DNA of 22,047 nucleotides from Deltaproteobacteria bacterium (GCA_023488945.1 JAMDBZ010000023.1:1-22047), one strand, 5' to 3'; positions 1 to 9,478 are shown, numbered from the stretch's first letter. Numbers and translations are program-made. Notes: generated from the sequence alone by a model not told the origin.

Positions 1-12
1 GCCGGCTGCGTT

Positions 13-52
13 GCGCTCCCTCGCCGTACTCAACGGTACGCCTCGGTCGCGC
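13..52. repeat. Imperfect inverted repeat, REP-like hairpin
   Basis: Arms at 13-29 and 36-52 are complementary at 12 of 17 positions around a 6-base loop; the innermost five pairs (CGTAC/GTACG) and the outer GCGC are perfect. It lies in non-coding sequence at the window edge. It could be a dispersed intergenic palindrome or a terminator for a gene outside the window. No T-tract follows on the plus strand, so an intrinsic terminator is not supported. No second copy was noticed in the window. Confidence 0.4.
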
Positions 53-121
53 GCCTTGCCGGACGCGGCGCATCGACGCTCTCGGTGCGGTCTCGAAATG
101 AAATACGTCGCCGTAATTATG

Positions 122-134
122 AAGTGCCGCACTT
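122..134. promoter_or_regulatory. 13-base palindrome upstream of the P460 promoter
   Basis: Perfect inverted repeat AAGTG-CCG-CACTT. It lies 25 bases upstream of the TATAAT at 160-165, so it would sit at about -50 to -38 relative to the expected start. That is the usual place for an activator site. The role is inferred from position only. Confidence 0.35.
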
Positions 135-159
135 AGGCATTGAGTATAGCAGATTACGC

Positions 160-165
160 TATAAT
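160..165 (+). promoter_or_regulatory. -10 box candidate for the P460 gene
   Basis: Exact TATAAT in an AT-richer stretch, 53 bases upstream of the ATG at 219. No recognisable -35 hexamer lies at 15-18 bases spacing; TTGAGT at 140-145 is only 14 away. The weak -35 together with the palindrome at 122-134 would fit an activator-dependent promoter. Confidence 0.45.
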
Positions 166-218
166 GGGTCCGTTGCCGGGACCGCCCCCAACCCGTTCTT
201 TCCGGAAAGGAGGCCCCC

Positions 219-773
219 ATGCGGAAAAACGGTCTGGTCCTTCCACTCGTCGCTTTGCTGGCCGCGTTCGCCCTCTTCCCCGCGATCGCCGAAGGCGGGG
301 GGGCGTCGTCGGCCGCCGCTCCGGGCGGCGCCCCGGCGGCGGTGGCCCCGGCCCCGCCGGCCGCCTCGCCGCTGTTCGGGGTCACCATCCCCGAGGGATA
401 TCGCGGGTGGGAGGTCGTGGCGCCGTCGCACCGCACGGACAACAACGAGGTCCGCGTCATCCTGGGGAACGAGATCGCCATGAAGGCGTACCGCGGCGGA
501 ACGCTCCCGTTCCCCGACGGGGCAATCCTCGCGAAGCTCGCCTGGGAACGGGTCGAGTCGACGGAGTTCAAGAACGCCTTCGTCCCCGGCAAGCCGAAGC
601 GGATCGAGTTCATGGTCAAGGACGCGAAGAAATACTCCGCGACGGGCGGATGGGGCTTCGGCCGGTTCGTGGAGGGGAAGCCGGCGGACGAAGCGGCGCA
701 CAGGACCTGCTTCCCGTGCCACCAGGCGAATGTCAAGGACCACGATTTCGTCTTCACGCGGTTTGCGCCGTAA
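219..773 (+). CDS. Exported cytochrome P460 family protein
   Basis: 184 residues. A Sec signal peptide occupies about residues 1-24 (hydrophobic core, then AIA before EGG). An Ala/Pro/Gly-rich linker follows to about 51, then the P460 domain. A single c-haem motif CFPCH is at C164-H168 near the C-terminus, the usual place in this family. Cytochromes P460 are periplasmic mono-haem c proteins. Some oxidise hydroxylamine or detoxify NO through a lysine-crosslinked haem, but many family members are uncharacterised, and which lysine could crosslink here cannot be told from sequence alone. The start is supported by AAAGGAGG at 206-213. The gene ends 16 bases before the PPC gene and probably shares its transcript. 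Family assignment is good; substrate is unknown. Confidence 0.85.
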   Translation: MRKNGLVLPLVALLAAFALFPAIAEGGGASSAAAPGGAPAAVAPAPPAASPLFGVTIPEGYRGWEVVAPSHRTDNNEVRVILGNEIAMKAYRGGTLPFPDGAILAKLAWERVESTEFKNAFVPGKPKRIEFMVKDAKKYSATGGWGFGRFVEGKPADEAAHRTCFPCHQANVKDHDFVFTRFAP

Positions 774-789
774 GGGACGGGTCGCGCCG

Positions 790-1227
790 TTGCACTACAG
801 GACGGGCACGATCGGACGGGTCCTGCTGGCCCGTTTCGACCACGGGGAACCTGTCATTCCGGCCCTGACCGAACTTTGTCGGAGAGAAGGAATCCGCGCG
901 GGATGGTTCTTCCTGATCGGGGCGGTCACGGGCGGCTCCCTCGTCACCGGCCCCCGCACGGCGGCGCTTCCTCCCGAGCCGGTGTGGACCGGATTCCCGG
1001 AGCCGCACGAGATCGTCGGGATGGGGAGCGTCGCCGAGCAGGATGGCGCTCCCTCCCTCCACCTCCACGCGTCGCTGGGCCGGGGAGAAGATGTCCTCAC
1101 CGGGTGCATCCGGAAGGAGGGCGCCGTGTACCTCCTCGTGGAGGCGATTCTCCTGGAGATCGCCGGTCTCGCCGCCGTGCGCCGGCCCGACGCACGATCC
1201 GGCCTGGAGCTGCTCTCCGTTGAATAG
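790..1227 (+). CDS. PPC/DUF296 domain protein
   Basis: About 145 residues from a TTG start. An in-frame GTG/ATG-type start farther up (about 730) would overlap the P460 gene by 44 bases, and the PPC fold begins right after the TTG (HYRTGTIGRVLLARFDHGE), so 790 is preferred. The single PPC domain spans nearly the whole protein. It shows the glycine-rich IGAVTGG strand around residue 40 and the HLHASLGRGEDVLTG segment around residues 87-101 that corresponds to the family's conserved core. Bacterial PPC proteins are small stand-alone, often trimeric proteins related to the plant AT-hook PPC domain. They are called DNA-binding by analogy, but biochemical roles are mostly unknown. The 3' end overlaps the next gene by 8 bases, indicating translational coupling. 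Confidence 0.75.
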   Translation: MHYRTGTIGRVLLARFDHGEPVIPALTELCRREGIRAGWFFLIGAVTGGSLVTGPRTAALPPEPVWTGFPEPHEIVGMGSVAEQDGAPSLHLHASLGRGEDVLTGCIRKEGAVYLLVEAILLEIAGLAAVRRPDARSGLELLSVE

Positions 1228-2062
1228 ACTCTCCGTCGTCCCCCTGCGCAGCGGCAGCTCCGGCAACATGACGCTGGTCGAGCACGCGGGGACCTCGCTC
1301 CTCGTCGACGCGGGGATCCCGTCCCAGAAGAGGCTCTCCCTGGCGCTGTCCGAATGCGGCCGCTCCTGGGACGACATCGACGCCGTCCTCGTCTCGCACC
1401 TCCACGCCGACCATATCCACGCCGCGGGAGCCGTCTGCTGCGCGCGCCACGGCGTGCCGATCCTCCTCCACGAGCGGAACGTCCGGGCCTTCTCCCGCCG
1501 GGTCCTTTCCCGGGCCCCCGCGGCGGCCCCCGTGCGGGCCTTCGGGCTCGAGCCGTTCTCGGTGGGGACGATCCTCGTCCGGCCATTCGCCGTTCCCCAC
1601 GACGCGGAAGGAGTGACCTGCGGCTTCATTTTCTCCGCTCCCGCCGCGACAGGGGAGGCGCGCGTCGCCATGGCGACCGACCTCGGGCACGGGGGGAACG
1701 GACTGTTCGAGGAGTTCGTCGACAGCGACCTCATCCTCATCGAGTCGAACTACGACCCGGCGACGTTGTCCCGGAGCGCACGGCACGACAAGGCGCGGGT
1801 CGACTCCGACATGGGGCATCTCTCGAACGAACAGGCGGGCCGGTTCCTCGCGCGGGTGATGACGGCGAGCCGGCGGCCCCCGCGGGCCGTGATCCTGTGC
1901 CACCTCTCGGCGGACCACAACACGCCGTCGCGGGCCACGGCGACGGTCCGGGAGATCCTCTCCCGGCACGGGTTCGGGCACGTGCCGGTCCATGCCGCCC
2001 GCAGGAATTCGTCGCTCCCCCGATTCTTTGCGGTGGATGAGGAGGGGGGCTATAATCGATGA
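1220..2062 (+). CDS. Metallo-beta-lactamase-fold hydrolase, WalJ/YycJ-like
   Basis: 280 residues from TTG at 1220, overlapping the PPC gene by 8 bases. The N-terminus (VVPLRSGSSGN, then LLVDAGIPSQ) is the typical opening of the WalJ/YycJ group. The zinc-binding signature is HLHADH at about residues 54-59. Further metal-site motifs are ATDLGH, ESNYDP, GHLSNEQAG and LCHLSADHN, all counterparts of WalJ family motifs. WalJ-type enzymes are cytosolic nucleases/phosphodiesterases connected with DNA repair and cell-wall signalling in Firmicutes; in other phyla the role is less clear. Here two common family motifs vary: ESNYD replaces ESNHD, and TDLGH replaces TDTGY. The last codons carry TATAAT, a -10 box for the next gene. 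Confidence 0.8.
   Translation: MNRLSVVPLRSGSSGNMTLVEHAGTSLLVDAGIPSQKRLSLALSECGRSWDDIDAVLVSHLHADHIHAAGAVCCARHGVPILLHERNVRAFSRRVLSRAPAAAPVRAFGLEPFSVGTILVRPFAVPHDAEGVTCGFIFSAPAATGEARVAMATDLGHGGNGLFEEFVDSDLILIESNYDPATLSRSARHDKARVDSDMGHLSNEQAGRFLARVMTASRRPPRAVILCHLSADHNTPSRATATVREILSRHGFGHVPVHAARRNSSLPRFFAVDEEGGYNR
2028..2056 (+). promoter_or_regulatory. Sigma70-like promoter inside the end of the hydrolase gene
   Basis: TTGCGG (2028-2033), 17-base spacer, exact TATAAT (2051-2056). The -10 box covers the Tyr-Asn codons just before the hydrolase stop. It would start transcription near 2063, about 46 bases before the lipoprotein ATG. The -35 box matches consensus at only three of six positions. Confidence 0.5.
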
Positions 2063-2108
2063 ATACGGACGCCCGTCGCCACGTCCAATGGATTATCGGA
2101 GGAATCCC

Positions 2109-2729
2109 ATGAGGAAAGCAGTGCGCCTGGGGGTGGCCCTCGTATTCCTTGCGGCCATTGCGTCCGGCTGCGCCGAGACGAGCCGGACCGTCCAGAGGAA
2201 CCCGAAAACCACGATCGGCGCGGGCGCGGGGGCGGTGGGGGGCGCCGTCATCGGCGGGCTCGTCGGCGGGAAGCGGGGGGCCGTCGTCGGAGGCCTCCTC
2301 GGGGCGCTGACCGGCGGGGTCGTCGGGCACTACCTCGACGAGCAGGAACGGGGCCGGGCCGAGACGAACCGGCAGTACGGCTACTCCCCCGCGGAGGGGA
2401 CGCGGCTCAGGATCGAGAAGGTCCGGGCCAACCCGGCCGTGCTCGACCCCGGGGAAACGGTCAACATCCACGTCACTTACGCCGTCCTCACGCCGAGGCC
2501 CGAGGCCCAGGTCCTCGTCAAGGAAACGCGGGAAATCCTGGTGAACGGGACCCGGGTCGGCGAGACATCCATCGAGATCACCCGGGAGGGGGGAACGTGG
2601 CGGAGCACCGTCCCCGTCACGCTGCCCGCGAACGCCGCCCCCGGCAGCTACCGGATCGTCGCCTCCGTGGAGACCCACGGCGGAGGCAAGGACATCGAGG
2701 AGACCCACTTCAAGGTCCGGCGGAACTGA
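2109..2729 (+). CDS. Glycine-zipper outer-membrane lipoprotein
   Basis: 206 residues. A lipoprotein signal ends in lipobox ASGC with C21 as the acylated residue. Residues about 34-75 form a glycine zipper of the 2TM type (repeats such as GAGAGAVGG, GGLVGG, GGLLGALTGG), as in SlyB/PcP-like and OmpA-associated surface lipoproteins. After a short charged stretch (YLDEQERGR), the C-terminal ~110 residues look like an all-beta, Ig-like domain (alternating V/T/E pattern, 'LDPGETVNIHVTY', 'APGSYRIVASVE'). The start is fixed by GGAGGA at 2098-2103. It probably sits in the outer membrane as a structural or stress-related lipoprotein. The combination of glycine zipper and beta domain is not tied to a known function. 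Promoter candidate at 2028-2056. Confidence 0.75.
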   Translation: MRKAVRLGVALVFLAAIASGCAETSRTVQRNPKTTIGAGAGAVGGAVIGGLVGGKRGAVVGGLLGALTGGVVGHYLDEQERGRAETNRQYGYSPAEGTRLRIEKVRANPAVLDPGETVNIHVTYAVLTPRPEAQVLVKETREILVNGTRVGETSIEITREGGTWRSTVPVTLPANAAPGSYRIVASVETHGGGKDIEETHFKVRRN

Positions 2730-2898
2730 ACACAAGGCAACGTCTCGCAAGCAATCGGCCATTCGAAACCGTTTCCGTGCAAAGGGCGCAAGGTCGTAGC
2801 GGAGAGGAAGCCCCCCGCAAGCCCGTGCCCGGATCGAGGGGGACGAGGCTCCCCGGGATTTCCCCTTTTCCCTTCCATTTCCGCTAAAATGGACGGCC
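2730..2898. other. Intergenic region before glgB
   Basis: 169 bases with no gene. A small hairpin (GGGGA at about 2839-2843 with TCCCC at 2850-2854) is followed by a pyrimidine stretch and could be a weak terminator for the lipoprotein gene. TAAAAT at 2885-2890 could be a -10 box, but it lies only 8 bases before the glgB ATG and no good -35 was found. No riboswitch could be supported. Confidence 0.3.
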
Positions 2899-5115
<2,217 letters not shown>

Positions 5116-5119
5116 TTCC

Positions 5120-6397
5120 TTGAGGACCGCCGCTCCACCCGGGACCGGGCCCGCCGGCGCGGCTCCCATCCCGCCCGCCCGCTCCGCCGGGCCCTCCACG
5201 TTCCAGGCGCTCCGGCACCGGAACTTCCGGCTCTGGTTCTTCGGCCAGCTCACCTCCCTCGTCGGGACGTGGATGCAGACGATCGCCCAGAACTGGCTCG
5301 TCTACCAGCTCACCGGGTCGGCGCGGGACTTGGGACTCGTGAATTTCGTGGGCGCGATTCCGCTCGTCCCCCTGACGCTGTACGCGGGAGCGATCGCGGA
5401 CCGGTTCTCCAAGCGGCGGATCATCTTCGCGATGCAGGCGGCAATGATGGTCCAGGCGTTCATCCTGGCGCTGCTCTGCTGGACGGGGGTCGTGACGCTG
5501 TGGCACGTCCTGGTCCTGGCCTTTCTGCTCGGCGCGGCCCAGGCGCTCGACACGCCGGCGCGGCAGGCGTTCGTCGTCGAGCTGGTGGGGAAGGAGGACC
5601 TCTCCAACGCGATCGCGCTCAACTCCGGGATCTTCCACGCCGCCCGCGTCCTCGGGCCGGCGCTCGCCGGGATCCTCGTGGCCACCGCCGGGGTGGCCGG
5701 CGCCTTCTTCCTCAACGGAGCGAGCTTCCTGGCGGTCCTTCTCGGGCTGTACCTCATGGACGCCTCCCTCATCCGTCGCCTCCGGGCCGAAGGGGACGAG
5801 GGGAAGGACCTCTGGGGCGGGGTGCGCTACCTCCGGGAGAACCGGGGGCCCCGGGCCGTCGTCCTCCTCATCACCTCTTCCGCGCTGCTCGCGATGCCTT
5901 ACTACGTCCTCATCCCGATCTTCGCGAAGGAGGTCTTCGGCCGCGGCGCCGGGAGCTACGGCGTCCTGATGTCGGCGGCGGGCGGCGGCGCGGTGCTCGG
6001 ATCCCTTTACGCCGCCACGGGCCCGGCGGTGAAACGGAAGGGGGCGATGCTCACCGCGGCGAGCTTCGCCTTCCCCCTCCTGCTCGCCGGCTTCGCCTAC
6101 ACGCGGAACTACCCCCTCGCCATCCTCCTCCTCGTCGCGATCGGCTTCGCGTTCGTCCTCCAGAACGCTCCCGCGAACTCCCTGCTCCAGGCACTCGTCC
6201 CGGACACGCTCCGCGGCCGGGTCCTGGCGATCTACGTCTCCCTGCTCCTCGGGATGATGCGGGTGGGCAGCCTGCTCCTCGGCGTCCTCGCCGCCGCCCT
6301 CTCGGCGCAGGCGGCCCTCGCGATCGCCGGGGGCGCGAGTCTTGTCGGCGGGGTCATCATCTCGCTGAAATACCCGGAAATCCGCCGCGCGTCCTGA
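5120..6397 (+). CDS. MFS transporter, EntS-like exporter
   Basis: 425 residues from TTG at 5120, 4 bases after the glgB stop; GGAG at 5109-5112 lies 7 bases upstream. After a Pro/Ala-rich cytosolic N-terminus of ~25 residues, the protein is made of hydrophobic helices consistent with 12 membrane segments. The MFS motif A is present as GAIADRFSKRR at residues 90-100 between helices 2 and 3. The opening FxALRHRNFRLWFFGQLTSLVGTWMQ and the segment LDTPARQAFVVELV are typical of the MFS_3/enterobactin-exporter (EntS) group. Members export siderophores or drugs by proton antiport. Nothing here points to a substrate; tight linkage with glgB looks like read-through rather than shared function. Convergent with the DUF5666 gene downstream. 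Confidence 0.85.
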   Translation: MRTAAPPGTGPAGAAPIPPARSAGPSTFQALRHRNFRLWFFGQLTSLVGTWMQTIAQNWLVYQLTGSARDLGLVNFVGAIPLVPLTLYAGAIADRFSKRRIIFAMQAAMMVQAFILALLCWTGVVTLWHVLVLAFLLGAAQALDTPARQAFVVELVGKEDLSNAIALNSGIFHAARVLGPALAGILVATAGVAGAFFLNGASFLAVLLGLYLMDASLIRRLRAEGDEGKDLWGGVRYLRENRGPRAVVLLITSSALLAMPYYVLIPIFAKEVFGRGAGSYGVLMSAAGGGAVLGSLYAATGPAVKRKGAMLTAASFAFPLLLAGFAYTRNYPLAILLLVAIGFAFVLQNAPANSLLQALVPDTLRGRVLAIYVSLLLGMMRVGSLLLGVLAAALSAQAALAIAGGASLVGGVIISLKYPEIRRAS

Positions 6398-6510
6398 AAA
6401 GTCGCGTAAGCGCCCGCGGATCGTGACGCCCGGGGACTCCGGAAGCGATTCATCCCCGCCGGCAAGATAAAACCAGGCGGGTGAGCCCAAGGCCCCGCTG
6501 CGGAGAAGAT

Positions 6511-6546
6511 AAAAAAACCCGGGAGGTCCGGAGCGGGCCCCCCGGG
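6511..6546 (-). terminator. Rho-independent terminator of the DUF6502-DUF5666 operon
   Basis: Read on the minus strand: a stem of 12 positions formed by 6535-6546 and 6518-6529 (one mismatch, one G-T pair, outer arm CCCGGG perfect), a 5-base loop, then seven T residues (A run at 6511-6517 on the plus strand). It lies 54 bases beyond the stop of the DUF5666 gene at 6601. It may also stop plus-strand transcription from the MFS gene, though without a T-tract on that side. Confidence 0.85.
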
Positions 6547-6600
6547 TCGGATCTTCTCCCTCCTTGCGGACTCCCGCGTGTGGAACGGGCGCCCGGGAGA

Positions 6601-7401
6601 TCAAGACCCGCTGTGGTGATCCCCCGACTGCCCGATCTCGTTCTCCATATCGACCTTGGTGGCCCGGATCACCGCGTTCGGGAATGTCCCGGTGGCGGGC
6701 GCGTTCGTCTCTATCTCCACGAACAGGCCGTTCGCGAGGCCTCCCGCCGGCATGTCCTCCATCATCGCGCCCATGTAATCGACCGTCACGGTCCCGACGC
6801 CCGACGAGGGCCCCAGGCGGAAGGTGTTGTCGGCCGTCGGCAGGCCGCCGAGGAACCCCTTGATCTCGAAGGTGGTCCTGCTGCCCGCCGGCATCACCTC
6901 GATGTAAGTCGCGTGGATGACGCCGTTGACGTCCGGCAGCCCGCTGACTTCCACGATGGCGCCCGGGGAAAGAGTCGCGTCCCCCGAGAACTCGAAATGC
7001 GTCGTGTTGTCGTAAACGACTTTCTGGCCCAGGGCCTGGAACGAGTTGTCCACGGCGTTCACCGATTCCACCGGCCCTTCGAGGTTGTCTTCGTACTCGA
7101 TCTCCGTCGCGTTGTCGTCGTCGGGCCCGTGGTGGACGGTGACCACCATTCCGACCCGGAACACCTCGTTGTCGTGGCCGGGGGCATCGCCCGGGCCCTC
7201 GTCGAGCATCCTCCGGTGGGTCTGCGCGCCGGTCTGGAACTCGATGCCGTTGACGAATACGCTGCCGAAGCCGGTGATCGGCCCCCGGGTCGTGGTTGTC
7301 CCGGTCCCTGCACCCCCACCGCCGCACGCGGCGAGTCCGATGCCCAGCACGAACGGCAGGGCCCACCAAACCTTGGATACCATGGTCCGATTCCGTATCA
7401 T
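6601..7401 (-). CDS. DUF5666 domain lipoprotein (shorter paralogue)
   Basis: 266 residues. A signal peptide ends in lipobox LAAC with C26 as the acylation site, then a Gly/Thr linker. The DUF5666 repeats follow: GPITGFGSVFVNGIEF at about 40-55, then VFRVGMVVTVHHG, then NLEGPVESVNAVDNSFQALGQKV, then TFEIKGFLGGLPTADNTF. These are all-beta repeats found in secreted proteins of unknown function. It is paralogous to the gene just upstream, with the same order of motifs, but it lacks that protein's last repeat and instead ends in a polar tail (GQSGDHHSGS). GAAGGAGA about 8 bases upstream supports the start at 7401. It is last in the operon, 177 bases after the preceding gene. Confidence 0.8.
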   Translation of the reverse strand: MIRNRTMVSKVWWALPFVLGIGLAACGGGGAGTGTTTTRGPITGFGSVFVNGIEFQTGAQTHRRMLDEGPGDAPGHDNEVFRVGMVVTVHHGPDDDNATEIEYEDNLEGPVESVNAVDNSFQALGQKVVYDNTTHFEFSGDATLSPGAIVEVSGLPDVNGVIHATYIEVMPAGSRTTFEIKGFLGGLPTADNTFRLGPSSGVGTVTVDYMGAMMEDMPAGGLANGLFVEIETNAPATGTFPNAVIRATKVDMENEIGQSGDHHSGS

Positions 7402-7534
7402 CTTTTTCTCCTTCTCCCTTCCCCTCGATCCGTTGTTGACACTGGACGCCTGTCATATCTCCACCCGGCGTCACCGAACCGCTGCTTCCCATTCCGTTTT
7501 TTCCCTTCTGCCGCACCTCCTGAATCCGGGATGA

Positions 7535-7556
7535 GCGGGCGTTTCCCTTCGCCCGC
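7535..7556. other. Perfect 7-bp hairpin between the two DUF5666 genes
   Basis: GCGGGCG (7535-7541) and CGCCCGC (7550-7556) enclose an 8-base loop, 23 bases beyond the stop of the longer DUF5666 gene. No T-tract follows on the minus strand, so this is not a full intrinsic terminator. It could stabilise the 3' end of the upstream message or cause partial attenuation. The remaining ~150 bases of the gap hold no gene and no convincing promoter. Confidence 0.4.
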
Positions 7557-7578
7557 AGGTCGCGCGATCCGTTTTCTC

Positions 7579-8634
7579 TCACCGGAACGTGATTGTATCC
7601 GCGCTCAGCACTCCCGCCGCGTAGCTCCCTTCCGCCTTGAGGCGGGTCGTCGCGGTCACGGATGCGAAGCTGTTTCGCGGTCCGCCGGTGGCGTCGACAT
7701 AGCGGGTGTCCGCCGAAGTCGTCACCCGGACGGCGTTCAGATCGAAGGTCTCCGCCGTGTTGTCGATGTTCGCGGGGAACCCCTCCATCGAGAGGCGCGC
7801 GACTCCCGCCGCCTCGTCGGCCTCGGAATCCCGGCCCTCGACATTCCGTGCCGAGATCATCGGCCCCGCGGTGGAAAGCGTCTCGACCTCCACGAAAATT
7901 CCGTCGGCAAGCCCGCCCGGCGGCAGGTTCTCGAACATTGCGTTCTCGTACGCCACCACGACCGTCCCCGTGTTCGGCAGGGGCCCGATCGTGAACCGCT
8001 TCGTCGCCGTATCGAGCCCGCTGACGTACCCCTTGATCTCGTACATCCCCCCTTGCGGGGCCGGTCGCTTCCTCTCGATGAAGGTCGCGTGGATGACGCC
8101 GGCCTGGTCGGCGAGGCCGCTCACCTGAAGAACGTTGTTGTCCCCGATGTCGGCGAACGAGCCGAACGGCGGCGTCCCGGTGTCGTCGTAGAAATGAGTC
8201 CCGCCGTCCACGAGAACCGCTTGCCCGAGGATGTCGAAGGTGTTATCCGGGTTCTTCCCGGAGACGGGCCCCTCGAGATCGTCCAGGAAGTCGATCCGGG
8301 TGGCGATGTTGTCGTCGGCCCCGTGATGGATCCGGACCACCATCCCGATCCGGAACGCGACGTTGTCCGCGGTGCCGGTGTCGTCCATCCCCTCGACGAT
8401 TTTCATCGTGCGGAACCTCGGACCGACCTGGTTGTCCGTCAGGTAATGGACGTCGTCGATGACCACGCTCCCGAACGCCGCGATCACCCCGGTGGAAAGT
8501 CCCGTCCCCCCGATCCCGCCACCGGCGAAAAGGGCCGCTCCGCCTCCGCAACCGGATGCCAATAAGGAGATCGCGAGGAGCGGCCACAAAACGGACCGCC
8601 CGGGAATCCGACTGCCGACACGACCGCACCTCAT
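7579..8634 (-). CDS. DUF5666 domain lipoprotein (longer paralogue)
   Basis: 351 residues. A lipoprotein signal has lipobox LASGC with C29 as the acylated residue, then a Gly-rich linker. At least three DUF5666-type repeats are visible: IAAFGSVVIDDVHY through DLEGPVSGKNPDNTFDILGQ, then MYEIKGYVSGLDTATKRFTIG with a following GIFVEVET, then ARLSMEGFPANIDNTAETFDL to the C-terminal LKAEGSYAAGVLSADTITFR. The predicted location is the outer membrane or periplasm. The start codon overlaps the DUF6502 stop by 4 bases (ATGA) and has GAGGAGGGG 6 bases upstream, so the two are translationally coupled. Function is not known; DUF5666 proteins are often found next to DUF6502 genes, as here. Confidence 0.82.
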   Translation of the reverse strand: MRCGRVGSRIPGRSVLWPLLAISLLASGCGGGAALFAGGGIGGTGLSTGVIAAFGSVVIDDVHYLTDNQVGPRFRTMKIVEGMDDTGTADNVAFRIGMVVRIHHGADDNIATRIDFLDDLEGPVSGKNPDNTFDILGQAVLVDGGTHFYDDTGTPPFGSFADIGDNNVLQVSGLADQAGVIHATFIERKRPAPQGGMYEIKGYVSGLDTATKRFTIGPLPNTGTVVVAYENAMFENLPPGGLADGIFVEVETLSTAGPMISARNVEGRDSEADEAAGVARLSMEGFPANIDNTAETFDLNAVRVTTSADTRYVDATGGPRNSFASVTATTRLKAEGSYAAGVLSADTITFR

Positions 8635-9458
8635 GACTTCCCCTCCTCGCCGTAATCCTCTTCGAAATAGTAGATCCCGATCCCAGCCCGCTTCCGGCCC
8701 GTTCCGCCCGCCGCCGGGGTGGCATCCCGGTCACGCGCGGAGAGCCACCGGTCGAGATCCTCGAGGAGCGCCTGCCCCCGTTCGCCCGCCAGCTTCCGCA
8801 GCTCCGGCATCGCCTCGGCGGGCAGGTTGTCGTACGACACCTTCCGCTGGATCACCGGCCGCTCGGGGTTCCGGATGTTGTGGTCGATCGTCGCGACCAG
8901 GTCGGCGACATCGGTCCCCAGGATGGCGATCTTTTCGGTCTCGCCCGTCCGGGGGACGTACGCCCGTCCGACGAGGCGGACGTTCCCTTCAACCGTGCGC
9001 TCCACCGCCCCGACCCGGAGGAGCTCATCCAGGACCGCGCGGGGCGTCGCGTCGCCGCTGTAGGTCCGGACCAGCGCGGCGAGGGTGCCGCCCTCCCCTT
9101 CGAACGGCAGGTCGGCGGGGTTCCCGTCCGCCGCCTGGAACCGCCCGTCGCGCAACCAGCCGCCGATCACCCGGGCGGCCCGGTTGTAGCGCGCGATCGC
9201 CTCGGAGTCGTCGTGCGCGGGGAGCCGCGTGACCCGGAGGACCTCCTTCCGGGATAAGCCGGTCAGGATCGCCACCCGGGACTTCGACTGCTTCCGCCCC
9301 GGGATCCCGAATTCTTCCGTCGCAACGTCCACATAAATCCGCTTTGCGATATCGGCGAACGCGCCGTACGGGATCCCATTCCGGAGGAGGACACGGACCA
9401 GGGGCCGCAGGATCCTCGCGACGGCGGATGAGACGGCTCTTGCGATCTGCGGTTTCAT
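8631..9458 (-). CDS. DUF6502 family protein
   Basis: 275 residues, no signal peptide, probably cytosolic. The N-terminus (ILRPLVRVLLRNGIPYGAFADIAKRIYVDVA, about residues 16-47) is the hallmark of DUF6502. It is followed by SKSRVAILTGLSRKEVLRV at about 57-75, which looks like a helix-turn-helix segment, and RYNRAARVIGGWL. This suggests DNA binding, though that is inference. The C-terminus is charged (YYFEEDYGEEGK). It is the first gene of a three-gene operon with two DUF5666 lipoproteins. No Shine-Dalgarno precedes the ATG: the 18-base palindrome at 9461-9478 occupies that space, 2 bases before the start codon. If it is a regulator, that palindrome is the natural target for autoregulation. Confidence 0.78.
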   Translation of the reverse strand: MKPQIARAVSSAVARILRPLVRVLLRNGIPYGAFADIAKRIYVDVATEEFGIPGRKQSKSRVAILTGLSRKEVLRVTRLPAHDDSEAIARYNRAARVIGGWLRDGRFQAADGNPADLPFEGEGGTLAALVRTYSGDATPRAVLDELLRVGAVERTVEGNVRLVGRAYVPRTGETEKIAILGTDVADLVATIDHNIRNPERPVIQRKVSYDNLPAEAMPELRKLAGERGQALLEDLDRWLSARDRDATPAAGGTGRKRAGIGIYYFEEDYGEEGKS

Positions 9459-9460
9459 AA

Positions 9461-9478
9461 TTGGGAAAATTATCCCAA
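9461..9478. promoter_or_regulatory. 18-base palindrome (operator candidate) at the DUF6502 start
   Basis: TTGGGA-A-AATT-A-TCCCAA: arms and core are perfectly symmetric, with one mismatched pair. It sits 2 bases upstream of the ATG on the minus strand and downstream of the promoter at 9494-9522, a roadblock position for a repressor. On the minus strand it also contains GATAAT, which could act as a -10 for a nearly leaderless message. Confidence 0.5.

Noticed and set aside
2730..2898. Possible GEMM-type (c-di-GMP/cGAMP) riboswitch before glgB, suggested by fragments such as GGCAACG, CGCAAGC and GGGCGCAAGG
   Set aside because: The ordered core (GGCAAACC, GNRA loop, GACGCAAAGCC and the second stem) is not present; only short scattered look-alikes were found.
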